A DNA stretch of 64,000 bases, from assembly GCA_907165065.1 (NCBI GenBank), contig OU015523.1, forward strand, positions 123,492,023-123,556,022, read 5' to 3'. Below the pieces are notes generated by a model, which was given only the letters and a program-made list of their open reading frames with translations, searched no databases and had not been told where the DNA came from. A program made the translations under genes and the position numbers. This DNA comes from Caprimulgus europaeus (Eukaryota > Chordata > Aves > Caprimulgiformes > Caprimulgidae). This document shows, in pieces, positions 45,901 through 60,900 of the stretch (the first letter of the stretch is position 1; the number at the start of each line of letters is the position of its first letter).

Positions 45901-48900
45901 TCAGCCTGAGGGCACCATGTAGCAGACCCTGAGTTGCAGAGCTGCTGCCACTAGGAGAAAACATGGCTTGGTTGACTCAGACAAAGCAGCTGTACCCAAG
46001 AACCTATTGTAAAGGGATGTTGTAAAGGGCCAGGCTTGTCTAGCCCACACCTCAACGATTCATCCTACCTCCTGACCAGGGAATCCCATTCTGCCTGCTG
46101 GAACCAGGAATGTTACTAGGCTATTTGATGGAGAAACAGTTGGGTTGCTTAGGAAGTTTGGAGGTTTCTGATCTTCTGGCACCATCTAGTGGCTTATCCA
46201 TAAAAGAAAAGGTGATTTTTAAATTTTTATTTTATTTATTTATTTTTTTTTAGGGTGACAACCACCTTATCTTAAATTTCTAACCCCTCCTTACCTCCTC
46301 AGCCCCAGGGAGCAGAGGATTTGAGAAGCCCCCACACACCTCCAGCCTGAGTCCACAGCATCAACCTAATAAAACACCCAACTACAATAAGAGGTTCTGC
46401 AATTTTCCCCAGGAAAAATCTAGCTGGTGCCAATTTTATGGGATTTCCATCCCCTTCACTGTGACATCAGTGGTACAAATGAAGGTGAGTGCTTTGCTAC
46501 AGAGAGAAGAGAGGTGGGATGGCAACACAACACAACTCACAGACCCATGGACAGAAGCAACACAGAGGAAGCACAAGGAGATGAAGACATTAAAGTAAAA
46601 AAAGATAATAATAATAAAAAATTAAACATTTTTAAAAGGTTTTTTTTTTTCTATCACAATCCTCTAAGCTGAGCCACTCTGATATGGACAACCACCATTT
46701 TTGTCCTTAGTGTCCCATGCAGGCAGATCCCACTAAGGTCAATATGGTTGCAAGCACACAGGATCTCACAGGTTAAGACCCTCCTTAAACTACAATGAGG
46801 ACCAAAACTTATTGCTGCAACAAGTCTTTTCTTTGCTCACAACATCAGGATTTTCAGCATCAGGCTGGGTTGCATGGACAAAACACATGATGATCTCTTG
46901 CCCATGGGTCCTAGATGTTCCATGGAGGGCATGGGCCACTTTGAGGCACAGACAGTCCAGTCTCAAAGGGGTGCAGGACCAAGCAGGACTGCTCTCTGCT
47001 CCCCATCTCACATTGTGGCTGTGGTCATTTTGTGGTGTATTTTGGAACACCCTTTTAGAAGAGCCACCAGTACATTTCATCACAATTCAACTCCAATCAA
47101 TACCATACAAAATACTCTTTGCTGGGCTCAGTAGCTTTTTGGGTCTCCAGAAATCTTGTTTAATAGAAAAATAGCACCTCTCCTACCCCCTTGGACTCTG
47201 TTGTGATGGGCCACGTTTAGGACAGCAGCGTGCAAAAAGGCCAGACAGACAGCAGGTAGGTCTTGTTCTGGGAGGTTGGCATCAAAGCAGACCAGACGGA
47301 CACGGGGTGAGAACAGACTAAAAAATACTGGGACAACAACAGAGACAGCATACACCATGTTAGGGCCACAACTGGACCCTTGTTTTGGAGGGGAGATGCT
47401 ACATGGTAGGGGAAAGGGGATGGGAGAGCAGCAGGTTAGGGAGAAAACCAGGTTGATTGATACTGAGGTGATAAGATGGAGCGAGCAAAGAGCCAAGCCA
47501 GCTGCAACCAGAGTCCCCATCCTGCGATCGCTCTTGTCTAAAGCCTGGCCAACTCCTCCATGCCTCTGTCTTCTCCTTACCCATGAACTATGAAGTGAAA
47601 GAGGGAAAACACCCAACCTCCCTGCAACCCATAGGAAGGCTCAAGCTCAGCCCCACAGCCAGGTCCTGTTTTGGGGAGATGCTGCAAGGATGTAGAGTCG
47701 CAAGCCCAAGATGCCTCGTGGAGTAGGCAATACTTGCAGGTGGCCAATCCCAACCCCCAAGGTGGTAGGTGGGTAGAAGGGCAAATAAGCACAAACAGGG
47801 AATAGCCAAGTCCTCAGAGATACAACCCCATGGCACACAGCAGAAGGAATGGAGAGGGTAACACATGAACAGTTTGAGTACGGACACAGTGAAGGCTTTA
47901 CTGCAGAAAAGCAACAGCACTTCCCTCCAAGGGGTTGAGAATGACTGGTGAGAGAACATCCAATACAAGGAGAAATCTGGCTTCCCAATTGATGGCACTT
48001 CAAATCCAGTATCCCAGGCTCATTCCCTTCCTGGGTGTAATGTTATTTATTATCACACTGCATTTACAGCTTCACAGTGGTGTAACTGGGAAGAGAATCC
48101 TGAAAGATCCCAAGCTCCGAGTGCAACAATTGATGAGCCAAAGCTTTTCAGCTATCAGCCTTATTAATTAAATCCCAGGGCTAGAGAAGTGCTACTTTAT
48201 AGAGTTGAACAGGTTACATGATTTTCTTTAGGATTGGCCAATTTAGAAGAGGTTGATCTCAAAAAACCTCTGGCAAAATGCAGGAAGGAAGTGGACATTT
48301 TGCACGGGATTATATCCATGGAAAAAGCATTATGATCACTGGGAATTTCCCAATTACAACACCCTGCAGGACTTCAGAATAGGGCTGTTATAAAAGGCAG
48401 TGCCTTAGACCATTGTAACAGAAGGTCTGATTGCCTTCAAAACATCCACTGGCTGCTTCATCATCAGGCTCCTGTGGTGCTCATGGCTATGGACTAGGCA
48501 ATGTTCAGACCCTTATGGTCCCCCTGTGAAGCCAGATGTTTGAAAGCATCATGAAAAGCTGCACCTTGCCCTGTCCATCTGCAGTGAAGCCATAGCAGAA
48601 AGGGAGAAATAAAGAGAGAAAGGAAGGTTGAATGAAAAAAAAAGAGAAAGAGGAAGAAAGCACCAGAATTACCTGATCATGTGATAGCTGTGAGATGCCA
48701 GAATGCAGCAGAGAGAGAAAGAGGAGGAACATGCACAACAGTCAGAGCAGTAAGAAAATAAACAAGGCAAAGAGGCAAAAAAAAAAAGATTGGTTAGAAG
48801 TCATCACAGTTGGTATTTCCCCTCCAGAGAAGCTGCCACGATCCTGTCATCAGAGTTGAAGCAGAACAGCAGGAGCAATCCCTACTCATGGCTACAGAGG

Positions 48901-51900
48901 AGAGACAAGCCATGCATAGGAGAGAGGACGAGCACATCGAAGCGGTGGCTCAGTTCCCACCCACCCCCTCATCCTTGCATGAAGGAAGCAGTTCTGGTTT
49001 GCATCAAAAAGGACTCAGGAAAAAAACAAAACAAAACAAACCACCACAAATCAAAAAACCAACCACAATACTGAAGGCCAAATGCCAAGCCCCATTTCCC
49101 AGAGCTGAATCACACCAGCAGGTAGCAGTTGGGCAATTCTCCTGCAATTTGGTTGTGATATACCCTCAACATTGCTACCAATTCTTTCATGTGGTGGAGA
49201 AACTGGAACAGAAGGGAAATGGGTCTCTCCTGTGCAAGGCTCTTGGAAGAGCAAGAGCAAGCCCTTTGCTGCAGGAAGTCCAACTTCTGGTGCTAAAGCA
49301 TCTCTTTCTTCCTTCTACTGATTTGGGGTTGAGTTGTCCCAAAGAAGAGATCCAAAAGAAGACATTTGACCCTGCTATGATGGACTCCACATGGCCCAGA
49401 CCTTCTCTGAGCAACTACTGTTCTACATCAGGTCCAGAGGCTGGGCAGAGAGCTCAGTGCTCCAGGTTGATGGACTCTGAGGGAAACTGGAGGCAGTTTC
49501 CAGCTCGTCACCTGGATCACACTTACACTAAGGGTAGAAGAGAAATTCTGTGATAATACTTTCCTTCCTTATCATACTTCCTCTTGCCCTACTCCACCAA
49601 GCCTCCTCCAACCTGGAAGAAATTCAACCTGTGCAGAGAGGAAGAGTCCAGCTATTGCAAAGTCCACGTAGCTGCAACTTCTCCCTCTCTCCAAGCATAA
49701 ATCTTTTCACTCTGCTTCAGGACATGGAGTTCCTATTCAGCAGGTTGTATCAGTTTAATTTCTTCATCTGTGGTGTCCTGGGTCTGATTCAGGAGAGCTT
49801 TTTAAAACTGACTTTGGGAGATGGTGCAAAAGACTCCAAATATCTCAACAACCTTCAAATTCTGCTCTTCAGAGAGGTCAGCCCCTGCCTCCACACTCCT
49901 CCCTGCATTTCTCTATTTGACAGAGAAATAAAGGGTCTAAAGAGCAGGGACATCTCTTGCCAAACCAAGTGATGGAATTGAGGGAGAGGAGGAAGCTTCC
50001 AGACAGCACAGCCAGAATGCTTTTCTGGAGGAAAGGTTGAATTGGCCACAACTCAGATCACAAGACTTCTTAGAACAATTTTAATCTCATCTTGGTCAGT
50101 GATTTCATTAACTGTTGGGAAATTTAATGGGTGAGTTTTGAATCTGCTGCTCACTCTATTATCCCATGCTGGAAGTGAGGACCTACTGGGCACAGGTCTA
50201 CCAGCATGGGACTGTGTAAGTCATGAATTTAGATAAATTTAGGTAAATTTATAAACAGACCCAACATGTGGCCTGAAATCAAATCTACAGGAGGTGCTGG
50301 CAGCAGCAACAGCCTATGGTAATATGGGCAAAATACCCAGGTAATTATACACCCAGGGGAAGGAAAGAGCTGGCTGCAAACAGATGATCTGGGACAACTC
50401 AACAGCAAAACCACCAGCCCACGAGGCTGAAGCAAATTAAACTGCTGCTCTTAACATGAAGGCATTTTAAATATCAAGAAGAAAGGAACGTGTAGGTCCC
50501 TTGATGTCCCTGGGACAGTCGTCTGTGTGTGCCAATGCAGATGAGATTATAGAGCCAGGGGAAGAGGGGATGCAATTTCAGGATGACACATTTTCCCAGG
50601 AGAAAGCTGCTGCTTCTTGCTGGAGGGAGAGCATCTTTCTCTGAGCTCATGCTTTTTCCCAGAGAGGATTATTACACTGTCACTGCTGATGGCTAAAATG
50701 CCTCCTAGGAGAAAAGCCATCACTAGGGAGAACACCGTGGTTTCCTCCAGTATAATCAAGAGGAGGGTAGCTTGGCTAACTCTGTCACTAGGAGGTTGAT
50801 TTACCTGCTGCTGATTTATCAGTTTCTTAACTTGCTCTGCTCCTAGGTTTTATGCTCCACATTTGTTTTCAGGGACCCTGGCTAACAGAGATATTTCTGT
50901 CACACCCTCATCAAGTCCTTACCTTTTACTTTGGAAAATTGAGAGATTTTCTCTATACATCAACCTAAGCAATTGATTTGATGTGCTAAATTATATTTCT
51001 ATTTCTTCATCCAACTAGGAACAAACTAATTTAAATATACCATGTTCTTTTTGAAGACTGTAACGGTGGAATCTCAAAACATCTCTTTTTCTTCCTTTAA
51101 AGCACTTTAATCTCTTTCTCAACATCCATTTCCCTAAAGCATTTACAGTTTCTCTCCCACATGCATTTAGGAGCAAAGTGTCTCTTGCTACTATTTTGAG
51201 ATCTCTCATTCTTCTTAAGAACTAGTGACTTCATCCAATTCAATGTCACATCTCAGAAGTGGAATTATTGTTTGCAGTCTTTGTAGGGATTTTTAATAAA
51301 CAGTTTCCCTGCTATTGCAATCCAAGAGCCTGAGGAGCACAATGCTCCTCTCTGCCATCTCCACCCCATGCTCTGAACAAAAACACACGCCACAAAGACA
51401 GGAGAGTCGAGCTGTAACGATGCTACTTACTTCTGGAATATAAAAACTCCTACAATTACGATAAATGAAATGAGATCAGACGTGATCCAGATTAGGTGGT
51501 ACTCGTCTGGAGGCTGGAAGACAAAAAACAGAAGCAGACCTTCAACTTTCTGGTTTGTACAATCACAGAGAGACCACACATTGCTAAAGTCACCACCAGG
51601 GCAGAAAGAAAAGCACAGAGCTGCAGGGGTGGCATATAAATCACATCATTTATGACATTTCTAATGCTAGCCTGTCACCCAAAATGATGTTATCAGGAAA
51701 AAATGCAAGCAGGAACAATTTTAAACTCTCCTTCCTTTCATGTGCTGATGTTTCCTCAGAGCTTTGTGGGCTGAAAGTTTCCTACCTGAGCTGTACCTCG
51801 AGGTGAGGGTAAGATGTTTTTTGGAAATCAAGGTCTGTGGGAAAACACAGAAATATAGACACATTGCACAGAAGACATGCAGGGTCCATTCTGAGTGCTA

Positions 51901-54900
51901 ACATTAGCTGTTCTGCAGTCCCCATGCTATAAGCATCCCAGAAAGCCAACCATGTCCTGGGCTGCACCCAGAGCAGCGTGGGCAGCAGGGCCAGGGAGGG
52001 GATTCTGCCCCTCTGCTCCGCTCTCCTGAGACCCCCCCTGCAGTGCTGCCTCCAGTGCTGGGGCCACCAACAGCACAAGGACATGGAGCTACTGGAGCCA
52101 GTGCAGAGGAGGCCACGAGGATGATGCCAGGGCTGGAGCAGCTCTGCTGTGAGGACAGGCTGAGAGAGTTGGGGCTGTTGAGCCTGGAGAAGAGAAGGCT
52201 CCAGGGAGACCTTCCAGTGGCCTCCCAGTACCTGAAGGGGCTCCAGGAAGGCTGGGGAGGGACTTTGGCCAAGGGCAGGGAGTGAGAGAACAAGGGGTGA
52301 TGGCTTGAAAGTGTCAGAGGGGAGCTGGAGCTGAGATGTGAGGAAGAAATTGTTTGGTGTGAGGGTGGTGAGACCCTGGCCCAGGTTGGCCCAGAGAAGC
52401 TGTGGCTGCTCCTCCCTGGAAGTGTTCTGGGCCAGGTTGGCTGAGGCTTTGAGCAACCTGGTCTAGTGGAAGGTGTCCCTGCTGCTGGCAGCGGGGTTGG
52501 AACTGGATGAGCTTTAAGGTCCCTCCCAACCCAAACCAGTCTGGGATTCTACGATTTCTCAACTTCTGTCCTTTAAGGCACTGCTAGCTCTGGTTTCATT
52601 TACCAGTCTAAGTGGCTGTGGTCATCACACCAGATAAAACCATCATCTGAACCCAGCACAGAAACACACTACTTCACACTAATAAAGACAAGAAAGTAAA
52701 GTGATTTGCATAATAATCAACTCCTGATGATGCTCAGAAAGTACCTACCCCAGGTGATAGCCACCAGTGATGCTAATGAATTTCTCCCATCCCAAACATG
52801 GACTAGTCCCAGCCAGGAAAAGGTTGTTGATTTCATACCAGATAGATCCATTGCAACCACTATCATTAATGCACACAAGTAATATTTAATTAGAGAAGCA
52901 AAATACATAGTGCATAAAGATGAGCTCATGCAATGGTAGTGGAACATGGATAAAACCAGTTGGAACCCATCAACTCTGTTACCTCCATCTCCCAACAGAT
53001 ACCAACTTGTTTTTCTGCTCAGTGAATCTTTGTGTGTCTTAATTTATCCTGGGAAAGTGTACTATCAAATTAGCATGGCAATGCTTTAATTAGCCAATGC
53101 CTCTGATGGAGATTTAATCCTTGTGTTTTCCAGATGGTTACAGAAAGGTGACATTTAATGTTACATTTGCTGCATCAAGACCATTTGTTGCATTAAGACC
53201 AACAGACACAAAATTGATGTTTCTCATTGTCTTGGCAGGAGAATTCCATCATAACTATTTTGAAGGAAAACTCAAGTCTTCTCAGTTAGAACAAAATCTA
53301 CACATCTAAATTTTTCATTTATGTAACTGTTAGTATTTCACAACTTGAAGACCCTAAATAGCAGATTTCCATAGAACAATTTGGGTTGGAAAGGACCTTT
53401 TAAGGTCAGCTAGATCAACCCCTACCCTGCAGTAAGCAGGGACAGCTTCAACCAGAAGATGCTCAGAGCCCTGTCCAACCTGACCTTGAGTGTTTCCAGG
53501 GATGGGGGATGTTTCCTGTGGGATAAAAGTTGCATTTCATGAGATATATCCCAAGAAATGGGCAAATTCCAGCATCTGATTACAGGTATTATATATATTT
53601 TTTTTTAAATTCTTGCAGAAAGCTCAAAGCTAGTTTTTGGTACAAAATCTAGGTTTCATAAACAGCAAAAAAAGGAATTTTAAAGTGATCAAAGGGGGAA
53701 AACTGTATTTTTTTCCCAAAGACACACAGCCCACACATGTCATTATTAAGAACACCCAGTGAGCAGATGCCTCCTCAGCAGTGCAGAAGAGGGAACATGG
53801 GTCAGCAAGCATCTATTTGCTGTTTGCTGAGGTAACTTCTTGCCCTGCTCCATCCATACCAAGACCTGCTCAGGAATTTTGCTATATTTCACCTGCAGTT
53901 CCTCATTTTTTTTTAGACAGGGCTGTTTCAGTAGGATTATTTTTGGATTTTTAAAATAAACTTCATCCAACACAAGTCCTACTCCTGAAATCCTCCCATT
54001 TAAAGCCTATCAAACCCTTTCATCAATTCAGAGTAGCTGGGCAGAGAGTAATTTAAACCCCAGCTTTGAGGAAGACTCCCAAAAATGCAGAGAGGGAACC
54101 CACTGGGCAACCACTTTAGGGACACCGAGTTGTGGGCTGAACTCCAGCTCAAGCTTTTCAAAGCCCTCCTTTACACCATGTCTGATGGTCTTTCTTACCA
54201 GCAGCTTTCCATCAAGAGTAGAAGGGAGAGAGACAATCACTTTTTCTTCTTTGTTTTTATTTAACTGAAACACAAGTTGAATGTATTTTTCCACTCTCAA
54301 ATGGCCCCTGGGCAAATGGAGCAGAACAGACTGGCAATTTTCAGCTGGCAATAAAACCCAGTGAAGTCCTTGAGGCCACTGGGCAGCCAAAGCTTGGCAG
54401 AAACAATTGTTTTGCTCCAGCAGCCCAAGCCATGTCCCATATGGTGGATGGGCTTCAAATGGTCAAGCTGGTTAGATTATATCACCAAGGCACTTCAACA
54501 CTCAAGAAATGAAAGGATTTTTATGCTTTCAGTGATATGAGAGTTGGAAATCCAGCAGATGGGAGAGCCCTTGGAGGAGGGCTCCAAGTATCAGCTGCTT
54601 TTCATCACTGGCAAAGAGGTTTTTTGGAGTCAAAAGCTGCCTAGTGATGTGCACACAACTCCTGCCAGCTGGAGTGGAGGACAGATGTTTGTAGCAGTAC
54701 GATTCAGATGATGATAATCTCTTCTGCCAACAGATTCAGCCTTTACAAAACCATTTCCAATTCTCCAGCTTCAGCACACACCAGTGTGGATTTGTCTAGT
54801 CAGACACAAGCAGTAGGTTAAGCTAAGACTAAGGACATCATCCATAGATGTTCACCCATCCAAGGCAGTAGACTTGTCCTACCTTCAGCTAAAGATGCAG

Positions 54901-57900
54901 ATAACTCATCCATGCTAATTTCTCCTCATGCTCATCTTATTCTCCCCTTTCCCAAGCAGATCTGCCAGAGCAGCAGGTACAACAGCTGCCTCCTGTCCTA
55001 CCCCTGACAGGATCTGTCATCACAAAATAGCCTCTCCATCCCATGTGCTTACACCTCCACATCAGAGCTCTTGTTTTGGGAACACTTTGATGCAACTATT
55101 TCATCATTTTCCCTCCACTCCAACCTGGATATTTCTGTTTGGTTCAGAGAATCAAAGTGCTAAGGGAGTTTTCAGAGAGTCTCCTGGCTCACATGATGGG
55201 TAAGGGGGCTACCTTTGGTCTCTGGTTGTTTCTCATCCAGCAGTGGGGTAGCCAGAGGTAACATTTGTCTTTATTTGGTATTAAAAATAGGCCAAAAGCT
55301 ACTTTTGAAGCCTGCCTGAAACAGAGAAGCTAGGTTTGCCGGTTCACCTGTGTGCCTGCTTCTCCTGCAACTCTAACGTGCTGTTCAGCAGGTCTGGAAA
55401 AGTATTTTTCCATTGGAAGAAAATGGAAAAAACATGTGAATTAAATGACTCCCAAACTCTGTATGGAGAGAGATGAGGTCATCTGAGGGAAGATGTTGTG
55501 CAAGAAGAGCATTGACCCACTACCACCTCAGGCATACAGAGGGGGAAAACCCTCAAGCCCAAGAGCTCATTGAACCCAACCAAACCCTCCTAGAGAAACC
55601 CACTTGCCATATGGCTGCAATGGTCAACAGCCACCTCTACACCCTTCCATTGCATCCTCTCCTTCCAGGGAGCTCACAGCATCTTCCCAGGCATCGTGCT
55701 TACCATGAGCCAGATGGGAAAAGGCACCTTGAGAAGGACGTGGGAGTTGTCGGAGGTGACCGACTGGACACCAGCGCACCACAGGATGGAGTACAGCCAG
55801 GGCTCGTTCACAGTGTAGAGATTCACACTCAGGTTTGCCATGGTGTAGTCCCTGCCAGGAGACAGACAAGGTGAGATGTGAGTCCCCCAGCAAATGTCAG
55901 ATCCTCATCTCCAAGAGGAGACCTCTTGCCTCCAGCCATGGCTGTAATCACAGCTAGATTTATTGGGTTTGAATTGCATGAAATAGGTTTTTTAACAGGG
56001 CATGGTCACTTCATAAGCAACCCAAGAGCATTGCAATCAAATGGTTTGAACTTGAAAGCTTTCTTCACCTCTTGGATGCTATCTCAGATATTTCCTCATG
56101 AACGATGGACACGGCATGTTTTTCTAACAACCACCTCATCATGTTGATGTAAAATTAACATCTGACTCAGATGCCTGTAACACTTCATAAGCAATTTACT
56201 TAATTAAAAACTGACAGACTGCATTTCCAACATGATGCCCTTGTTTTGGGAATGGTGGCAGAGTTACAGCTTCAAATCTCCTGAGAAGAGGAGCTTCCCA
56301 AGAAGCTAGAACTGCACTCTGGGGTAGGAGAGCTGTCAACAGCAAACCAAGCATTGATAGTGGATTCCCTGTACCCATACAATTTGCATAAATTGCTTAT
56401 TCCTTATCTAATAAGATAATTTCCTTATCTACAAAGCAGAAACATCACTAATTTCCAGCACAGAGATTAATCCTTGCCATTTACAATCCTTGCCATATCT
56501 GTAAAGCACTTTGAGGTGGAAGGCTGCTCTACAAGATGTGGACAACTCAAAGCTCACAACATGATCTAGCTGCTCCAAAAGGATTCTCAAGGGCAGAGGT
56601 GGTTAGAGCAATGTTACATCCAAATGTTGATTTTTGAGGGGATTGAGAGAACAGTGTTAAGCCAGGACTTGTTGAGCTTGCTTTGGCTTGTTCTGCAAGA
56701 CTGCAGCAATGCTTGACTGGGCACCAAAAAGCCTTCAGGGTTCAAGATACACTCATGGGGAAGGTCTGATTTTGGAGATAGCTAAGGTGGGTTTGATGAG
56801 ATTGGGATTGATGAGCTGGGATAGATGAAACAGTTGGCATATGGTCCTCTCCATAAAATAGAGCAATAGGTAGGGGAACACCAGGCAGGAATTATCCTGC
56901 AGGTAAAGCACAGACCTGGCTTTAAGGGCAACCAGACCAATTGCTGGCAGCCATGGAAAGACATCACTAAATTAAATTAAATAGGACCATGCTCTCGAAC
57001 AGCTGTGGGCTTAGCTCTTCCCTACTCCCAGCTCAACTATATAGCAAGATAAATCTTTTGGAGATACTTTTCTTCTGCAAACCTGTTTCATTTTCAAGTA
57101 GTTCTTTTAGGGGAGGGAAAAAAAATAATCAAACTATGAAAAATAGAAAAATTCTACTAAAGACAATCCACCCTTTCCAAGAAGGACACAAAGCTGGGAG
57201 CTAACACGCTGCACAGTTCAAATACAGGCTTGAGCAGAAGGAGAGGAACCCCACGCTGTGTCAATCTCATTAAAGAGGAGACCTGACTGGTCCAAATAGT
57301 TGACAAAGGACAGTAATGAACCAGGTGAATTCACTGCAAAGAGAAATTTCTGAAAACATATCCAAACTTTGGACTAATCAAAATTCTGTGGTAGCAACTC
57401 TGGAGCAGATAAACAGAAGCAAGGAGCAACTGGTAATGAGGATGAAACAGCACTTGGAGGTCCTTGGTGTGAAAAAAACTTGACTTTTTCCAGAGCTGAC
57501 AATGTAATAAACAATTAATATCTTTGTATTTCAAAAAAAGATCATCATATACTGAACTAGCATCTAGAGTTATTAGAGTTCCTTCTGGGAACAGCCTAGA
57601 TTCTGGGTGATGGGTAGGGACAAGCTTGCACAGGGCAAGTTTTCAAGAGCAAGTCCATCTGGAAAGATACCTTTGATGAGATGATCAGAAAAGATGCTGT
57701 TGGGCTAGGGATGTGTGCACAGGGCACAAGGCCACACAGAGCTGTGGACACCCACCATGGAGTACATGGGCTATCACACAGCATCCAAAGCGAGAGCTGT
57801 ACCTGACATCCTCGTTCGTGACCTTGGTGTAACGCAAGTTGAGTTTCACGATGCCCTTCTCCCTCAGACGCTCTGCATCCAGCTTGAGGCCAGAAGTCTG

Positions 57901-60900
57901 CTGGAAACCTGGAGCAATCTGTCTGACCAGCTGCCTCTCCATATCTGGCAGCCACATCACCTGCAGAGGGAGCAAGACAGAGGACACCAAAGATGGTTCA
58001 CAAAGCTGGTAACACAAAGCAGCTTTGCAGAGAGCAAATTTACACCAAGCCAGAAGCAAAATCACATGAGACACTGCCTTATTTGTCATACAAATTGTCT
58101 AGAAGACACTTACAGCCTCCCACATATTTAATCAAATGCATTTCAGGATTATCCTCAAGCCCAAAGGACTGTACCACACAAAATCTTAGAGGTGAAAAGG
58201 GTTGAGATACAAAGGGATCAGGCCAAGGCTCATGAGAAGAGAGGTGGTGTACCCTTGAAAACCTGTCCTCCCTGCCCAGTTCAGAGCACAGAGAGAGCTA
58301 AGGGCATGAGGCTAAAATTGACAGTGCAGACAGGATGATATCATGATCCCATGGCTAAGATGAGTTTTATTCACCCTCTTTTATCAGGGCTACATCTACT
58401 CCAGTGGAGGGTAAGGATTTCCCTAAGTTCATACCACACTTTGAGAGCCTGTCAACTTAATCACTGTTAAACTTCAGGGAAAAACTTCTTCTGAGGGTGC
58501 CAGAGCCCTGGGCCAGGCTGCCCAGAGAGGGTGTGGAGTCTCCATCTCTGGAGATGTTCAAAACCCACCTGGACACTTTCCTGTGCAAGCTGGTGTAGGG
58601 AACCTGCTTTGGCAGGGAGGTTGGACTGGATCATCTCCTGAGGTTCCTTCCAACCCCACCATTCTGTGACTCTGTAAACATGCTGAGCTGCTGATGTAAA
58701 GTGGGTGCAGGAACCAAGTTGGGCAGTTTTATGGCTTGTGCCATGTACAGGGTGGGCCCAACCAGATGATCTCAGCAGTACCACTGGGCATTGCATTGGT
58801 TTAACCCATGTTTAATAACTCAGTGGATCAAATGAGACACTTAAGGATTTGAGGAACCCATAAAAAGGACCATTTTGGAAACATCACCAACCCCACAGAA
58901 CTCACAGCCTGCTGCTGAATTCCTGATGCCAGGATGGTTTCCAGGGTGATGTTGATGTAAGTGCTGTAGTAGGGATGAGCTGGTGGCAGGTCCTGGAAAT
59001 TCAGGATGAGGGATGTGTTGTCCTTGATCACCTCTAACATATCTGCCAGCTTGCAGACAGACTGGTTGGCAGCTTCCAAATAGTCAGACCTTGAAAGAGA
59101 CCCAGCTGTCCAGAAAGGGTCATTCTGAAAGCAAAGCACATCCCAGCATTAGTGCCACAAAGCCCACACTCCTCCAGTACAGGTGAAGACCCCTTTCTAT
59201 CCCACCTTAGCAACAGCATGGGATGCTGACATGGTCAATGCATATGTTTGATGGCCATCTTGCAGCTTGCTGAAGTCCTGTGCCTCAGTTTCCCTACTCA
59301 AGGGAAGGTCACAGATCCTTACTGAAAGCAAGGTACACTGGGCAGGTCACCTCATTTCCATGGCTCCATGACTGTACACACCTTTAGGAACCACTCTCCA
59401 GCATTGAGCTTTGCCAGGTCAGTCCAGTTGAACATGGAGGAGTGCTCATAGGCCCGTTCTGGAAACACTTCCTCCACGTTTGTTGTTCTCCTGAGTGTCT
59501 TGTCATGCATCAGAAATGGCACCCCATCATAGCTGCAAAGACAATCAGACACCCCATTATAGGTGGAAGTGCACAACCATGTACATAGTACTAGAGAAAT
59601 GCCCATTTCCTCCCATGGCTTCACACCAAAATCATTGTGAAGATCTTGACCAGCTTAACACATCCCCAGCATACCCAAGACCATCTGAAATGAGATGCAC
59701 CTAGAGGAAAAAGTCTCTTAGATACCTGCTAGATGCTTGCAGTCATTTAAATGCTGACTATCCATCCCTCCCTCCTCCCCACTAACCCCTCAAAAATTTT
59801 TTAGCATGCCAAACTCTGGCAGCTTGGACATGAACACCCAACCTTGAATGCTCAAAGCTTTCTGCAGTGTCTGTCACTCCCAATAATGTCAGAAGTTTTC
59901 TACACACTGTATACACAGATACACACACAAACTATTCACAGATTCTTAATAGTAAGTCATGAGTAAAATTTTCAAAGCCTCTCAAACTCCAGGGGAACTT
60001 AATGTTCATGGGCTTTCAGCAAAATGCAAGGGCTCCAAGCTACCCAAATTTCCTTGCAATTGTCTTTTCTGATTGAAAATTGGTTTCAGGAAACAGCCAT
60101 GTTCACATGAGTCATCAAGGTCATGCATCTTAAAGACAACCTGTCTCTCAGATGAAACTAAATAGCCAAATGCACGCCCTGGGGTCTTTCATCCAACTAG
60201 ATATTAGAGAACAATGGTTCTTGGAAACCTAAAAAGCTCTTTCAAATTTTCTTTCAGCCCAATCTTCTGTGGCTGGATTGGTGGTAACACCACACAGGGC
60301 AGTGAAGCTTTCTATCAAGGGCAGGGGAACATTTGTCCACACTCAGAAATCAAGATAAACCCAGCACAACCAGCTTGATTATAATGACATTTCCCAAAGC
60401 AAGGAGCCCATCTTCATAATAGGGGACTCAAATAAGGTCTGGAAATGAGATGGGGTTAAAATACAAAACCCATGTGAATTAGGAGACAACTCAGAACATT
60501 CAACCCCAGAGCTAGAGGGAAAACAAACAAACAAAAAAAAGAGAGTTTTAGATGATGGAGCAAACTCTGCCTCAGCTTTACCATTGCCTGCAGAAGTCCC
60601 TTATCACAAAGGTCACTGGCATCTGTATTGGCTATTTCTAGCATGCACTGTGTCTACTACTTCCCTCCTCAACCCAAAGCAACACGCTGACACAGCAATA
60701 CCACGCTCAGCAATGTTCCATGCTGCTGCAATGAGAGGGGGGGAAAGAGGGGAGAAGGAGGGGAGAAGGAGGGGAGAAGGAGGGGAAAAGGAGGGGAAAA
60801 GGAGGGGAAAAGGAGGGGAAAAGGAGGGGAAAAGGAGGGGAAAAGGAGGGGAAAAGGAGGGGAAAAGGAGGGGAAAAGGAGGGGAAAAGGAGGGGAAAAG

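Noticed and set aside
54028..54390. 120-codon minus-strand frame in a GDPD5 intron
   Set aside because: No similarity recognised, no convincing splice sites at its borders, and GDPD5 coding runs continuously without it.
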